From assembly GCA_029945375.1 (NCBI GenBank), contig CM057057.1:5146001-5210000 (forward strand): a DNA stretch of 64,000 bases, written 5' to 3'. The position numbers were made by a program, and so were the translations under genes. Positions 11,578 through 22,599 of this stretch are shown here, one piece after another (positions within the stretch are counted from its first letter, which is position 1; every line of letters begins with the position of its first letter). The DNA is from Agaricus subrufescens (lineage: Eukaryota > Basidiomycota > Agaricomycetes > Agaricales > Agaricaceae). A model generated the notes under the pieces. That model was not told where the DNA came from and ran no database searches. It worked only from the letters and a program-made list of their open reading frames with translations.

Positions 11578-14500
11578 ATGCTTTCCCCTTCCCAATCATC
11601 AACCTCTGGATCGGCTGTCTCCCAGTCTCCCTCCAATCGCAAGAGAGCCCGGCCAGACTCATCACCACCTCCCCTAGTAGAAGACTTAGATTGTATTCCT
11701 ACACTCTCAGGCTTTTCGAGTGGTTCTGGGGTGGCCGCAAATCATCAGACATCGTCGTCAGGCCCCCAGATGGGGACACCGAGTCCAATCCCCACAGTTT
11801 TGCTGCTCCAAGACAGTGGGTCCCCCGGTCTCACAAGATCACCTCGGCGCAAGGCCGGAAAGAGAAAGAAAATTGGCAATTTATTAGTAAGTTCCAAATC
11901 AACCGCAGGGTCAGACTGATCCACAACTTGGTGGAAGATGCCTGAGGCTCCGAAGAAGAGAAAGTATTCCACTGGGGAGGAAAGCGCACGGAATCAGACA
12001 AAACATGTGAGTAACTGTTTGTCGAGTACTGCCTCTCAAAGAGACACCGCCACAGGCCACAAACAGTTGTGGCCCCGTGACGGTGATCACGGACACCGCC
12101 GAATTCGATCGTCTGCACGGTTTTGATTCTTTTGAACTTGCTTGACCTGCCTTCTCCCCTAGCGCGTCGCCACTGCAGCTCAGTCCGTCCTTGGCTTGGC
12201 TGGGGATATAACCCACGAGCTTTTGGGCCTTGCAAGTGACTGCCTCGAGTTCGTACCCATACCAGGTCTCGCTCCCGCCGCCCGAACGTTGCTTCTAATA
12301 TGGGATGCCCTGGATGACGTCGATGTCAATACGTTTCATTCATACTTGACCACTCTGTCGGTATTCATCTTTATGCAGATCAATGCAACATCGTGTGTGC
12401 GTTTGACTGAACGCTGCGCAGACACTATACTTGCAATCCGACAAGAAATTCACAAAGCAGGCGATAAGGTGACAGAAGAGTTACATTTACCTTTCAAGAG
12501 ACTGCAAGAGTACGTCTGTCGACATTTTTTCCTGCTTGGCTAATTACAATCTAGAACTTTTGACCGTGTTCTCCGGCTCATGGTCGGGGAGTCTACCAAA
12601 CCATTTTACGTGCGCTATTTGAAACGGCATGACACGATGAGAGAGATCGCAGACTGTGATACAGACGTTTGGCAGGCACTCAACGTGTTTCAAGTACGTG
12701 CCTTTTCCCCACACTTGTGACATAAATACTGATCAATGTGATTTATAGGTTGCTGTCTTGGCCCGGATCCACAAACAATTAATCGAATCAGACTCACAAC
12801 GACAAGCGGAGAACCGCAAGATACTGGCTGCCGTGCAGCAAAGTCAGCGACCGGCGGGCAATGCACCGATGATTATTGGCACCTCTGGGCCAGTCACCGC
12901 TCCCCCACAAAAACCACCACAGGTATCGGAGCGAGCTACTTATGGATCAAGGAAGGGCGTTACTAACTGACATCATTTTTATAGCACCTCATCCCTCCTC
13001 CAACTGTCCTATCGGGTCCTATGTCCGCAGAACACTTCAAGTCCTCTATCACTCAGCTCCGGTTGGCTCAGGACGCCATTGATCGGGCTCAGGATGCAGA
13101 GAGCCTTAATTCACTTATCCATGTAGCTCTGCAAACAACGAACGATGCCGAAATGCTCGACCTGCTTCAAATCGAGCGTCAAGACATGCCTGATACTTTA
13201 AAGGCACTTCAAGGGGCGCTCGACCAAAGTGTCGAACACAAACAACTGGAAGCCCAAACGCCTGTGGTCGATAACAGCCCCCCGATGTCGCAGAAGATGA
13301 GTATGAATGTACTTGGAATTGGACGAAGTTCGCCACACAAGCAAGCGATAGATAGTTGGGATAGTTCGAGTGGCAGCCTAGGATCAACGGTTGAGAAGGA
13401 TACTTTACATAGGGACTTCTTGAAGTGTGGCATTGCTACGTTGACGCGCATGAGTCGTGTTGAAACCAATCTACCCAGTTGGACAATTACCAAGTAAGTG
13501 GTTCTTCCGACCCCACGCCCATGATCACTCAGTAGTTGTATACAGATCCGAGGTTGTTTGTGATCGCAAGATAGGCGTAGGCTTCTTCTCTGATGTTTAT
13601 AAAGGAACCTGGCGTGGAAACGCGGTCGCCATCAAAGTCCTAGCTGATTCTACTCAACACGAATTATTCATTCGAGAAGCTACTATATGGAACACTCTTG
13701 AGCATCCCAACGTTCTGAAAATTTTCGGTGCTAGCAGCCCTTATGATAACCCCTCTTGGTTCTTCGTTAGTCCATATCTAAAAAATGGAAATCTTGGAGA
13801 ATTTTTGAGAAGAATACACAAGCACATGTCCAGTGATATTGGGAAATCTAGTCCACAGCATGCTACTTCTAATCTCCCACTATCTGAAGTTCCGAGGACT
13901 GGATATCACAATTTCTCGCAATGGGGTCCAGTCGACTCACCACGTCAACCTATTTTTAGGCCTGGATATCAAGCTACCTCTCCTCAATGGGTTCCAGTCA
14001 ATTCACCACCCCAACATACATCGGGGCCTGAACGTCAAGCGACTTTCCCACAATGGGCTCCAGTCGACTCACCACGTCAACCCATTTCGTGGCCTGGTCA
14101 TCAAGCTACTTCCCCGCACCATGGTCCAGTCAATTCGCCACCTCGGCATATCTCGGGGCCCGAACGTCAAACTACTTTCCCGCAATGGGATCCATTTGTA
14201 TCACCACCACAACATGTTCCGGGCCCTGAACGTCAAGCCATTTTTTCGCAATGGGGTCCAGTCGATTCACCACCTCAATATGTTTCTGAGCCTGGCCATC
14301 AGGCTACTCCCCTGCAACGTGGTCCAACCGATCTACCACCTCGAAATATCTCGGGGCCTGAACGTCAAGCTACTTTCCCGCAATGGGGTCCATTCGATTC
14401 ACCACCTCAATATGTTTCGAGGCCTGGTTATCAAGCTACTTCCCCGCCACGTGGCCTAGTCAATTCATCACCTCGACATATTTTGGGACCTGAACGTCAA

Positions 14501-15915
14501 ACTACTCTCCCGCAATGGGGCCCAGTCGATTCACCACCTCAATATGTTTTGGGGCCTGGTCCTCAAGCTACTTTCCCGCAATGTGGTCCCGTCGATTTAC
14601 CATCTCGACATATTTTGGGGCCTGAACGTCAAGCTACTTTCCCGCAATGGGGTCCAGCCGATCCACCATGTCAACCCATTTCGAGGCCGGGTTACCAAGT
14701 AGCTTCCCCGCAACATGGTCCAGTTGATTTACCACCTCGACATCTCTTGGGGCCTGAACGTCAGGCTACTGTCCCGCAATGGGGTCCAGCCAATTTATCA
14801 CCCCAACCTAATTTTAGGTCTGGTCATGCTTCCCCGCAACCGCAACGGACTCCAGTCAGTTTACCACCTCAGCCAAATTCAAAATGGTTGCCTACTGGCG
14901 ATCCCGAGGATTTACGAAGTCGGGATCTTCACCGTTTTATATATGAAATTGCCAAGGGCATGTCGTATCTGCATGATCAAAATGTTTGCCATGGTGATCT
15001 CAAGGTAAAAGATCTATCAATACCTGATTTCGTGGACTTGTTTACTGATGAGGATCACTAAGGCCGCGAATGTTCTGGTTAATGATGACCTACAGTGCGT
15101 CATTAGTGATTTCGGGGAGAGCGAGATGGAGGCAAAGGCCTCGAACAATAGTAGCGCCATACGTCGTCAGTACATGATTACACGCATGTTCAGCTTTGCT
15201 AACCGCAATGACGTAGATGGCACTCTTAGCTGGCAGGCTCCCGAGCGGATGAATGGATCATCCCACCTTACCAAAGAAATGGACGTTTATTCGTTTTCTA
15301 TCTGTTGCGTGGAGGTGTTGAACTGGGGAAGTATGCCTTGGGAAGGTACCGACGATACTATTCGTGACCTCGTTTTAAGTAATATAGTCTCCGTGCCAGT
15401 TTGTCTTGTCACTCATATTCTTTGTTAGGGCAAAACAAGCGTCCTCCGCTCCCTACAGGTTCTACACATGTTGTACCGGCACTAAGGAACCTCATAGAAG
15501 CTTGTTGGAACCGGGAGCCAAGTGAGCGACCTTCGTTTTCGAAGGCTGTGATCGAAATGAGGGCTATCCGGGGGCCAGTCCAGATGAATTTGAAGGACAA
15601 TAGTGGTCATGTTAGCCCTCTACCAGGTCATTTACCTGACATTGATACCCAAAATTCTTACCGGTCACCGGATTCAAAGCCACTCCCTCCATTAGGCTCG
15701 GATAATGGTCAGTGTACGTTCGATTACTTTTATATTTGATCTATTCTCTCGAACTTAAGCCTTACCTCTTAGCCCAATTATTGGACTTCCACAACGCATA
15801 CCCCAGGACAGGACAGTTTGTACAGACGCCAGCCATCAAGTTTCCAGTGCCACTCCTATTCACACCTACTCCTCTCGGTAGACAAAATTCATCCTCTGGG
15901 CCAGACGGTAGTTAA
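11578..15915 (+). CDS. TKL-type protein kinase with MLKL/HeLo-like N-terminal domain
   Basis: Exon model: 11578-11886, 11947-12006, 12163-12324, 12379-12509, 12555-12693, 12749-12922, 12985-13493, 13546-15004, 15063-15378, 15429-15713, 15773-15915. The phases fit throughout and give 1228 aa. Residues 1-125 are Ser/Pro-rich and polar, with basic clusters GKRKK and PKKRK. Residues about 125-290 are helical (FVPIPGLAPAARTLLLIWDA, CVRLTERCADTILAIRQEI, FYVRYLKRHDTMREIADCD), the pattern of the MLKL-N-terminal/HeLo-like four-helix domain that precedes many agaricomycete kinases. The kinase domain starts near residue 500: IGVGFFSDVYKG loop, AVAIKVL lysine, REA glutamate in helix C. After helix D a repeat insert (about residues 612-941) intervenes, then HGDLKAANVLV, ISDFGES and WQAPERM. 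Catalytic Lys, Asp and DFG are all present, so an active enzyme is possible; HGD replaces HRD. Cell-death signalling is inference from the domain pairing. The gene lies between 7TM copies B and C. Confidence 0.75.
12325..12378 (+). other. Probable in-frame 54-nt intron in the kinase gene
   Basis: The stretch is open in frame, so it could be coding. Removing it joins WDALDDVD to INATSCVRLTERCAD, which matches the length of related fungal helical domains as I remember them. It ends in TTATGCAG, a good acceptor, but the donor GTCAAT is weak. Retention would add 18 residues. Confidence 0.5.
13895..14882 (+). repeat. 66-bp tandem coding repeat inside the kinase domain
   Basis: Fifteen consecutive units of 22 codons (66 bp), for example GPERQATFPQWGPVDSPPQ followed by Y/H-V/I-S. 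Units often alternate between a GPER type and an RPGY/WPGH type, giving a 132-bp higher-order period. There is no stop in the whole array. It lies between helix D (EFLRRI) and the segment DLHRFIYEIAKGMSYLH of the same kinase domain. Composition is rich in Pro, Gln, Gly and Ser, which suggests a disordered linker. Confidence 0.9.
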
Positions 15916-17337
15916 ATAGCCAGTGTTGAGGTTATTTCGGCATTTCTTTCACTATCTTATTCTGTATTTTTTTCGATTACGAAGATCATTCTGAAGACTC
16001 ATTTTATCTCTTTACAAAAATGGCCACTCTATATTTGTTAATTGTGTAGGGGTTCCCATCGAGGGCTTGTTTCGTAGAAAGGAAAGTGTTAGAAGAGAGA
16101 CGTTATGTGTAAGATATCATAATGATATTTGCTGTGTTAGTGGCATGCGTTGATATTACTGTATCAGGCGCTTGAGTGTTTGTATCAAGCAGTAAGGATA
16201 ATCATCTGGTGTTCGTTACAATCAAGAAACGGTGCGAGAACCTCGACACCGCCTAGCAAATTGTTGCCGCTGCCAAAGGCATCAGTGGCTGTTCTATGAA
16301 CGAGGGTGCACACTGCTGTCAGAGAATTCATGAGAGGTATGATAACGTCCTCCTGTTAAACTACGAGGGAGGTAAGTCCCTGCGTACAAGCCAGCTCGAC
16401 ACATGAGCTTATTAAAATAACCAAGAAGACGAAATTTGAGGTCAGGGATCGCTCAAGCGCTCAAGCTTGATACGCGTGTTCTGATCGCCTAGTGACCATT
16501 TCTATTGTTGCAACTGTCTTGAGTGTGTTCATCAAAGCACGTATCATAGCGAGTAGCCTGAATAGGTCTATTGTAACACCATTTCTAAGCTCACTTGAGC
16601 CCGCTGAGATCGCCCAGTTTGAATATCGGGAGTAGAAGGGAGATAACATTGCGTAAGGTCATGGAAAACTCCGAGCAGTTTACAGGTGCGTAACGATAAC
16701 CCCACAGTTATCATCATCAAGACCTTCACTATTCTCAAGGTATTCCATCGCCATCAAGCAACCGATAACAACTTTTATGGTGATCATGATGTGCAAGTGA
16801 TATGGTAAAGAGTCGGTTGATCAATTGATTGATGACAGGTATGCCGCCCTGTTTGTCCATGTGGGCGTCTAGGGTCTAAATTCACTGTCGGGTCAATATA
16901 AATATCAAACATTGATAGCTCTGCAGTCAGTGTCAATTCTTTTAGATTCCACACTGCATGTTTCTTATATCCCAATCCGGACTCAAAACTCTCAGTTGCC
17001 TTCTTGCGGGCTCGGCCGGGATCGGCATATATCGGGCCAGCTTGTACTCGACTTGGGCTTTGAGCCCAAACCTGCATGTCACTCCACGCAATGAATTTGG
17101 GCACGTAAATATACAAGGGCATCTGGTTATCACAGTGGCCTGGGTCAAAGATGGGAAGATTCAAGCTTCAAGCTTCAAGTCTCGAGAGGGTACATGAGGG
17201 GCTCACATGGTATCCATTTGATGGGAAAAAGGCGAGTCGATTCCATCAGTTGTTCGATTGATTCTGCACTAGGAACATAGCACAGAGTTACGGCATACTG
17301 GAGCATATTGTTCGGCTGCCAGTGTGCACCCCACGGG
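15916..17337. other. Spacer between the kinase gene and copy C, with duplicated 7TM flank
   Basis: No gene seen. 16140-16670 is alignable by eye with 18640-19250, the 3' flank of copy C. Shared words include gccgctgccaaaggcatcag against gccgccaaagggcatcag, gtatcat/ttatcgagagtagcc, and ggtaacattg-like ends. This suggests that a 7TM unit once ended here and its gene body was lost or displaced next to the kinase gene. Confidence 0.5.
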
Positions 17338-17345
17338 TATAAAAA
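17338..17345 (+). promoter_or_regulatory. TATA box of copy C
   Basis: TATAAAAA lies 45 bp upstream of the copy C ATG at 17383; the same place in other copies holds TATTAAA. Confidence 0.55.
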
Positions 17346-17382
17346 CAGATGGATCTCAAGTAAGTCCGTTAATGCCTCTGAA

Positions 17383-18624
17383 ATGCCCGACTATACTCCC
17401 TCAAACGTTGATCTAGCAATCACCCTTCTTTCACATACGACAGTTACCAGTGTCTTGTATACCTTCTCTTTCATTCTCTTCTGTCTTTGCACTCGCCTCT
17501 CATACTCTCAGTTCAGCGAGAAGTCTAACAATCGACAAACAATCTTCACATTTACTTTGGCTTCAAGTATGATTATATGTGCTACAATACATGTAGCACT
17601 TGAAAATGAATATGGTCGGATAATTTACGTCGATTATAACACTGTCCCCGGTGGTCCAATCAGCCTCAATGCACAAGCACATGCTTTCACAGTTCTACAA
17701 ATTAACATCGTTTCTACTTTGACGGCATCTTTCCTGGCAATGGGTGTCCTGGTGAGCAGATTTTCTTTTCATTCCAGCAGTGTTTTCACCCTTGTGCAGC
17801 TGAGGCGGGTCTGGGTAGTGTATACTGGAATGCCGAGTCGTTTCTCCATACCTGTCATCATTCTGGCCACCTTGGTTTATGTGGCTTTTGTCGGTAAGCA
17901 CCTATTCTTTGGTCAATCTACGTTGCCTTGCTTATCCAGATTTTACTTTGTCCTCAGTATCTTTCATTGTGCAAACAGCATATGCATGGAGCCCTTTCAC
18001 TGGGTCGCTTGAAACTATCGATCGGACCTTGGATATAGTGAATATATTCGCCAGCTCTATGGGTGCGGCGAGCCCAATCATTATGACCTTATTGATCTCC
18101 ACGCGTCTAATGCTGATACGACGAAAGCATATTAAGTTAATGGGTACGTTTTGAACGTTATGAGTATTTATTGAAGGTTAACGGACTCTTTAGGAAAAAC
18201 TGATATTGCTGCTCAATACTTGGGCATTGTCGCAATGCTGGTAGAATCCTACGCCCTCAATACTGCATGGGACATCGGCTATGTGATTGCATATGCCCTC
18301 AGAAATCCACCAGCACATAATTTTTTTGGTATAACCGGATTTCAGGTCCAGGTAAGCCCTCGTCTTGTGGCATTAATATTGTGTTTTACAAGTTATTTAC
18401 CTATTCCTTTCGTCTAATAGGTCATTTCATACTTTCTCCTCTTATACCGAGTGTTGTCGGGGCGTGCCTGGGACAAACACACTCAAGATCGAATCACTAC
18501 TTTACAGTGGCGCTGTAGTGTCCAACCAACAAGCAATGATCTTGAAAGAGAAGTCGACAATAGAAATCCACACTATGTAGGAGCAAACCTTTCTACGTCA
18601 AGTTCATGTAACACAAATGTGTAG
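17383..18624 (+). CDS. Orphan seven-TM membrane protein, copy C
   Basis: Plus-strand copy with five open exons, about 337 aa when spliced. The start MPDYTPSNVDLAITLLSHT matches the family start; the frame is open further upstream without another ATG. Exon 1 (17383 to about 17752) carries TM1-TM3 and ends MGVL before GTGAGC. Exon 2 has LRRVWVVYTGMPSRFSIP with TM4. Exon 3 has FIVQTAYAWSPFTGSLETID with TM5 and STRLMLIRRKHIKLMG. Exon 4 has KTDIAAQYLGIVAMLVESYA and ends near PAHNFFGI. Exon 5 has VISYFLLLYRVLSGRAWDK and a polar C-tail ending NTNV-TAG at 18622-18624. The family is conserved in TM6 (ESYALNTAW) and TM7 (YRVLSGRAW). Conserved polar residues inside TM5-TM7 would fit ligand or ion handling, but no function is known. 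Nearest to copies D and E in sequence. Confidence 0.7.
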
Positions 18625-19718
18625 AATGTATTGATACTATTGTATCAGTGGCTCAAGTAGTTAATTGGCAAGAATAGTAATTTGGGATTCGTTGCGATGA
18701 TGATGTGACAGTGCGAGTGTTTCAACATTTCTTCACAAGCCATCGCCGCCGCCAAAGGGCATCAGCAACCGTTATGCAAGCGAAATAGCACGTTGCTGTC
18801 AGAAAGCTCATGAAAAGTGAAGTATCATCCGCCCGTTAAACCACGAAGGAGGAGCTTACTTGAATGACTGAAAGGTGTTGCTGCTTTAGCAGTTTTCGGA
18901 TAGGATGAGACTCGAGGTCAGGAAATGATCAACATCTTGATAATCGTTAAGGAGTGAGCAACCATGGAGATATATAAGACTAGGTATGAGAGGTCAGCTC
19001 TATCAGACAAAGTGCGCCATGGTGCAGCGTAACTCGAGACACGCGCCATCTAATTTCGTATTTATAGCATGAATCGTGAAGACCTTCGGTGTAATTGCCA
19101 AAGCATGTATTATCGAGAGTAGCCAAGCTTACAAGTCCATCGTAACGCCAATGATTTTTACGCTTGCCTGAGCCTGTTGTGATAGTCCAGGTTGAACAAT
19201 GGGATCACATGGGACTCCGAGGTAACATTGTGCAAGGACACAGAAAACTGTAAGCAAAGTTGATCCATTTAGATGGACGTGTAGCCTAGCCTCTGAATGT
19301 AAGCCAATGAGTTTGAATCAGATAAATGAAATCGGGCTGCGGATTGATCGTCACTGGTTGGTCAACGGTCTGATTTCCCGAGTGTGTCACCGATAGTTAT
19401 AAGTAGTTGTATTAAAATTTGACTGATGTTAGTCCCACTTAATGAGTGTAGTCCTTGTTCTTCTTATGAGTCTTGGTTGCTGCGGACTTCAGGTACACAT
19501 CATTCTCTCTTACGATCAGACCGGCTGCATCTAGATAATAGTGGACAATGAATCGGAGAACTTGGGCGCTGTTTCACATTGACTTCTTTTTTGTTATGAG
19601 TGCCGTCCTTATGGTGACTGATCAGAGTATAGTTACAGCAGCGGGTAGACGGTGGTGATCGATAAATTCCACTCATCAGTCTCAGTTTTGTTGTTTTGTT
19701 GTGTGGTTTACCTTGGAG
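18625..19718. other. Spacer between copies C and D
   Basis: No gene found. The first 600 bp repeat the flank seen at 16140-16670, a 7TM-unit 3' flank. The minus-strand ORF at 19500-19739 has no recognisable features and runs into the promoter of copy D. Confidence 0.45.
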
Positions 19719-19726
19719 TATTAAAC
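19719..19726 (+). promoter_or_regulatory. TATTAAAC core promoter of copy D
   Basis: TATTAAAC is 44 bp upstream of the ATG at 19763, at the same place and in the same context as in copy E (26913-26920). Confidence 0.5.
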
Positions 19727-19787
19727 AGATTAGTTTCAAACAGGTTCATTGATGCCTTTGAAATGACCGACTACGTCCCCTCAAAGT

Positions 19788-19911
19788 CAGGCTCCTTCCC
19801 AGCCGACTCACGTGCGTACGTCCTATAGCGGACTCGACCAAACACGAACAAAGTATGGGTTTGCTCACGCAGTGAGGGGCTGGCACTTTATGTCTTTCGG
19901 CCATCACCGAT
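19788..19911 (+). repeat. Left terminal inverted repeat of the hAT-like element
   Basis: This pairs with 21030-21154 in reverse complement. Best matching blocks are the first 25 bp (CAGGCTCC..CCCA.CCGACTC) and the inner block around gtgag.ggctggcact..atgtc.ttcggccatcacc. Confidence 0.75.
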
Positions 19912-21029
19912 GATTATGCTAGCTATTCTCACAGACCAAAAAAGGAAACAGTCTAATTCTAGACTGTCACGCTATCTGCGCAATGTGCCTTCTATCACTG
20001 TCGTCGCCTCATTGTTGTACATCGGTAGCCCTTCCAAGCCTAGATAGAAATTTTATAAGGATATGGATTCCCTTCAGATAAAACAAGAGACTGAGCATTC
20101 GTGGCTATTAGTTTTTTAGTGATCCGTCTTTTTTTTTTCCTCTAAACAACATGACCACCCTCGCAACACTATATCTCGAGACTTACCCCGCATATTGAAT
20201 CCAAAAACTGAACAACTTTAGCTTAGGGTAACAAGAGAGTGGTGGAATAATTTTGGTTTGGATACTTCCGAATTGAGCTGATGATGACTGAAATACTCTT
20301 TGTTTTTGTGAGTTTTAGTACACCTTGGAGATCTCGGCTAAATCTTGCTGTAAAAAATTAGAAGCTTTGGAAGCTGGCTCTTGCTGCGTAGAAATCACTA
20401 CCTGAGTCAGTAAATTTGTCATAATTAAAAAAGCACTGAGATTATAATGTGTTGCAGATATTTCGACACACCCTCATATCCAGGTTACTTTACCTTTTTC
20501 AGTCTCAATGACTATTTGATTATCTCCCTTTGTTTAACTTTCCTAAAACGGGCTTTGTAGATCGTAGGGACTTTTTTCCATTATTTCAAATATCCCTATC
20601 TTTCACTTTCATCATTTACATATCCCCTTTTCTTCATAAAACCATATAGTTGGTAGAAGCTGAACTAGCCAGGTATTTAGGCCACCAAAAGCCACCCACA
20701 GACCTCAGTGATTAACACGACTTTACGCTGTCACTGAAACTTTCCTGTTATTAATATAACAAAATAAACATGAACAAGTTAGAATAAAGATCATAGATTT
20801 AATTATTTTGTGCTTGGGGCCTGAAGAACAGTGTTGCGAGCTCAGAGAAACCATTTGGAAGTTATATTCACACCATTACACTACTAACTAGTATACAAGA
20901 TAAGTCTTATCTAATTATTAGTTCAACAATAAAGGGCTGCACAAGACGAACACACTTGAACTCGACGTTGACCCATAACATCCTGATTTGGGTAAAGTTA
21001 CGGTCACACTTGTCTCGCGCGGGAAAGTA

Positions 21030-21154
21030 CACCGGTGATGGCCGAACGACATATAGTGCCAGCCGCTCACTGAGTGAGCACACCTCTTTACGCGGTGTTT
21101 GGCTCTATTTGCCAAACGTGCGAACTCAGTCGAGTCGGTTGGGTAGGAGCCTGC
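21030..21154 (-). repeat. Right terminal inverted repeat of the hAT-like element
   Basis: Reverse complement of 19788-19911 with scattered mismatches. It is immediately followed by the duplicated target CTCAAAGT. Confidence 0.75.
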
Positions 21155-22599
21155 CTCAAAGTTGGATCTAGCGATTACTCTCGTGTCACATACAACTGTC
21201 AACAGCGTCTTGTACACCTTCGCTCTTATCCTCTACTGCCTTTGTATTCGCCTCTCTTACTTTCGAAATGATGCGAAGTTCAATCTACAAATGGGTTCAA
21301 CGGTCATATTGGCTTCAATCATGATTCTATGTGCCACAGTAGATGCGGTACTCAATAATCAATACGGTCGAATAATCTATGTTGACTACAATGCCCTCTC
21401 TGGTGGTCCACTCGGGCTCTCTTCCCAGGCTCATACTGTGACAGTATTACGAATTAAAAACATTGCCATATTGGTAGTATCTTTTCTAGCAACGAGTGCA
21501 CAAGTGAGCATCGGACATGGTTGCTTTGATGGTTACCTTTTCACATCCATACAGCTCCGGCGTGTCTGGCTCATTTACAGTGGTCTTCCTAATCATTTAT
21601 CTATACCTATTGCCTGTATGGCCTTGTTGTTAGTTTTGGCTGATACTGGTAAGCAGTTCGGGTTCAGTGGATCTACATTGCCCTGTTAACCAAAACTTGA
21701 TTAGCGATTATCCTTGTACAGACAATATACGGATGGCTTCCTCTTACTGCGACACTGGAGAACATCAGCCGGGCCTGGGATATGTTGACGTTAATATCCT
21801 TTTCAGTGGGCTCAGCAAGCTCAATTTCTATGAATTTAATGATTACCACGCGTTTAATGCTTATCCGACGGAAGCATATTAAACTAATGGGTAAGTATAA
21901 TTTATGCAATCTCATAATGTTTTAGTGAAAGCTGAAGGGTCTCTAGGAAAAACCGACATTGCTGCACAATACCTGGGTATCGTTGCAATGCTAGTCGAGT
22001 CTTATGCACTCAGTACTGCATGGAACACTGCCTACATAATCGCATATGTTCTAAGAAATCCTCCAGCGCATAATTTCTTCGGCATAACGTCATTCCAAAT
22101 CCAGGTAAGTTCTCATTCTAGCGTTGTGTTATTCATATGATTGATCCGGTTTCCTCTTCCAAAGGCCATTTCATATTTTCTCCTGATGTACCGGGTGTTG
22201 TCAGGACGCGCATGGGACAAACAAACGCAAGATCGACTCAGCACTTTGCAGTGGCAGCGTAGTATCCAGCCAACACACGACCATTTGGGAATGGAGGCTA
22301 CTAATACAAATGCGAACCACCAAGAAGTGGAGCTTCCTGCGCTCAGTTCACGTACCACAAATGTGTGACATGGTTGATACTGTATTATTATTAGTGAATT
22401 TTCTTTCAATTGGCTACGATAGAGCCCTGTCATTGTTTTGGTGAAGCAACAATCGAGTATCGCAGTTTCTGGATAAAGGTCATTGAACGTAGGGGGTTCA
22501 GACCCATCGCGGAACACTGAGGAGTGCAGTGGGGGAAGTTTGGCGATGGACCGCTCTTGGTCCCACTGCCTAGTGACTTCTGCCTTGCATTGGGGCCAG

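Larger units (their letters stand above)
19788..21154. mobile_element. Non-autonomous hAT-like DNA transposon (1367 bp)
   Basis: The insertion splits copy D. It is flanked by the 8-bp direct duplication CTCAAAGT (19780-19787 and 21155-21162), the target length typical of hAT elements. Long imperfect terminal inverted repeats start CAGGCTCC at the left and end GGAGCCTG(C) at the right; arms of about 124 bp (19788-19911 and 21030-21154) match, including ggctggcact, tatgtc and tcggccatcacc. The interior is AT-rich and has no transposase ORF, so it must be moved in trans. The outermost base of the two ends is unequal (one extra C at the right), which leaves a one-base uncertainty in the borders. 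Confidence 0.8.
19763..22368 (+). pseudogene. Seven-TM family copy D, split by a hAT-like element
   Basis: The ATG at 19763 opens MTDYVPSK, then the frame is broken by the 19788-21154 insertion. The rest (21155-22368) resumes exactly at DLAITLVSHTTVNSVLYTF and contains all remaining exons without stops: TM1-TM3, QLRRVWLIYSGLPNHLSIP, LVQTIYGWLPLTATLENIS, TRLMLIRRKHIKLM, KTDIAAQYLGIVAMLVESYA, then an exon with ISYFLLMYRVLSGRAWDK and a C-tail ending SSRTTNV-TGA. The coding body was therefore intact when the insertion happened, or has stayed open since. The nearest relative is copy E (MTDYVPSNLDLAITLVSHT). Precise loss of the insertion would restore the frame, as 8-bp duplications flank it. It could still be expressed from a start inside the insertion or further downstream, but the normal start is separated by 1.37 kb. 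Confidence 0.8.

Noticed and set aside
13833..14459. 208-residue ORF in another frame across the kinase repeat
   Set aside because: A 66-bp repeat is divisible by three, so if one unit is open in a frame the whole array is. The frame has no family match and lies within the kinase exon.
13895..14882. CRISPR-like array
   Set aside because: Regular 66-bp spacing comes from coding repeats without unique spacers; the organism is a eukaryote.
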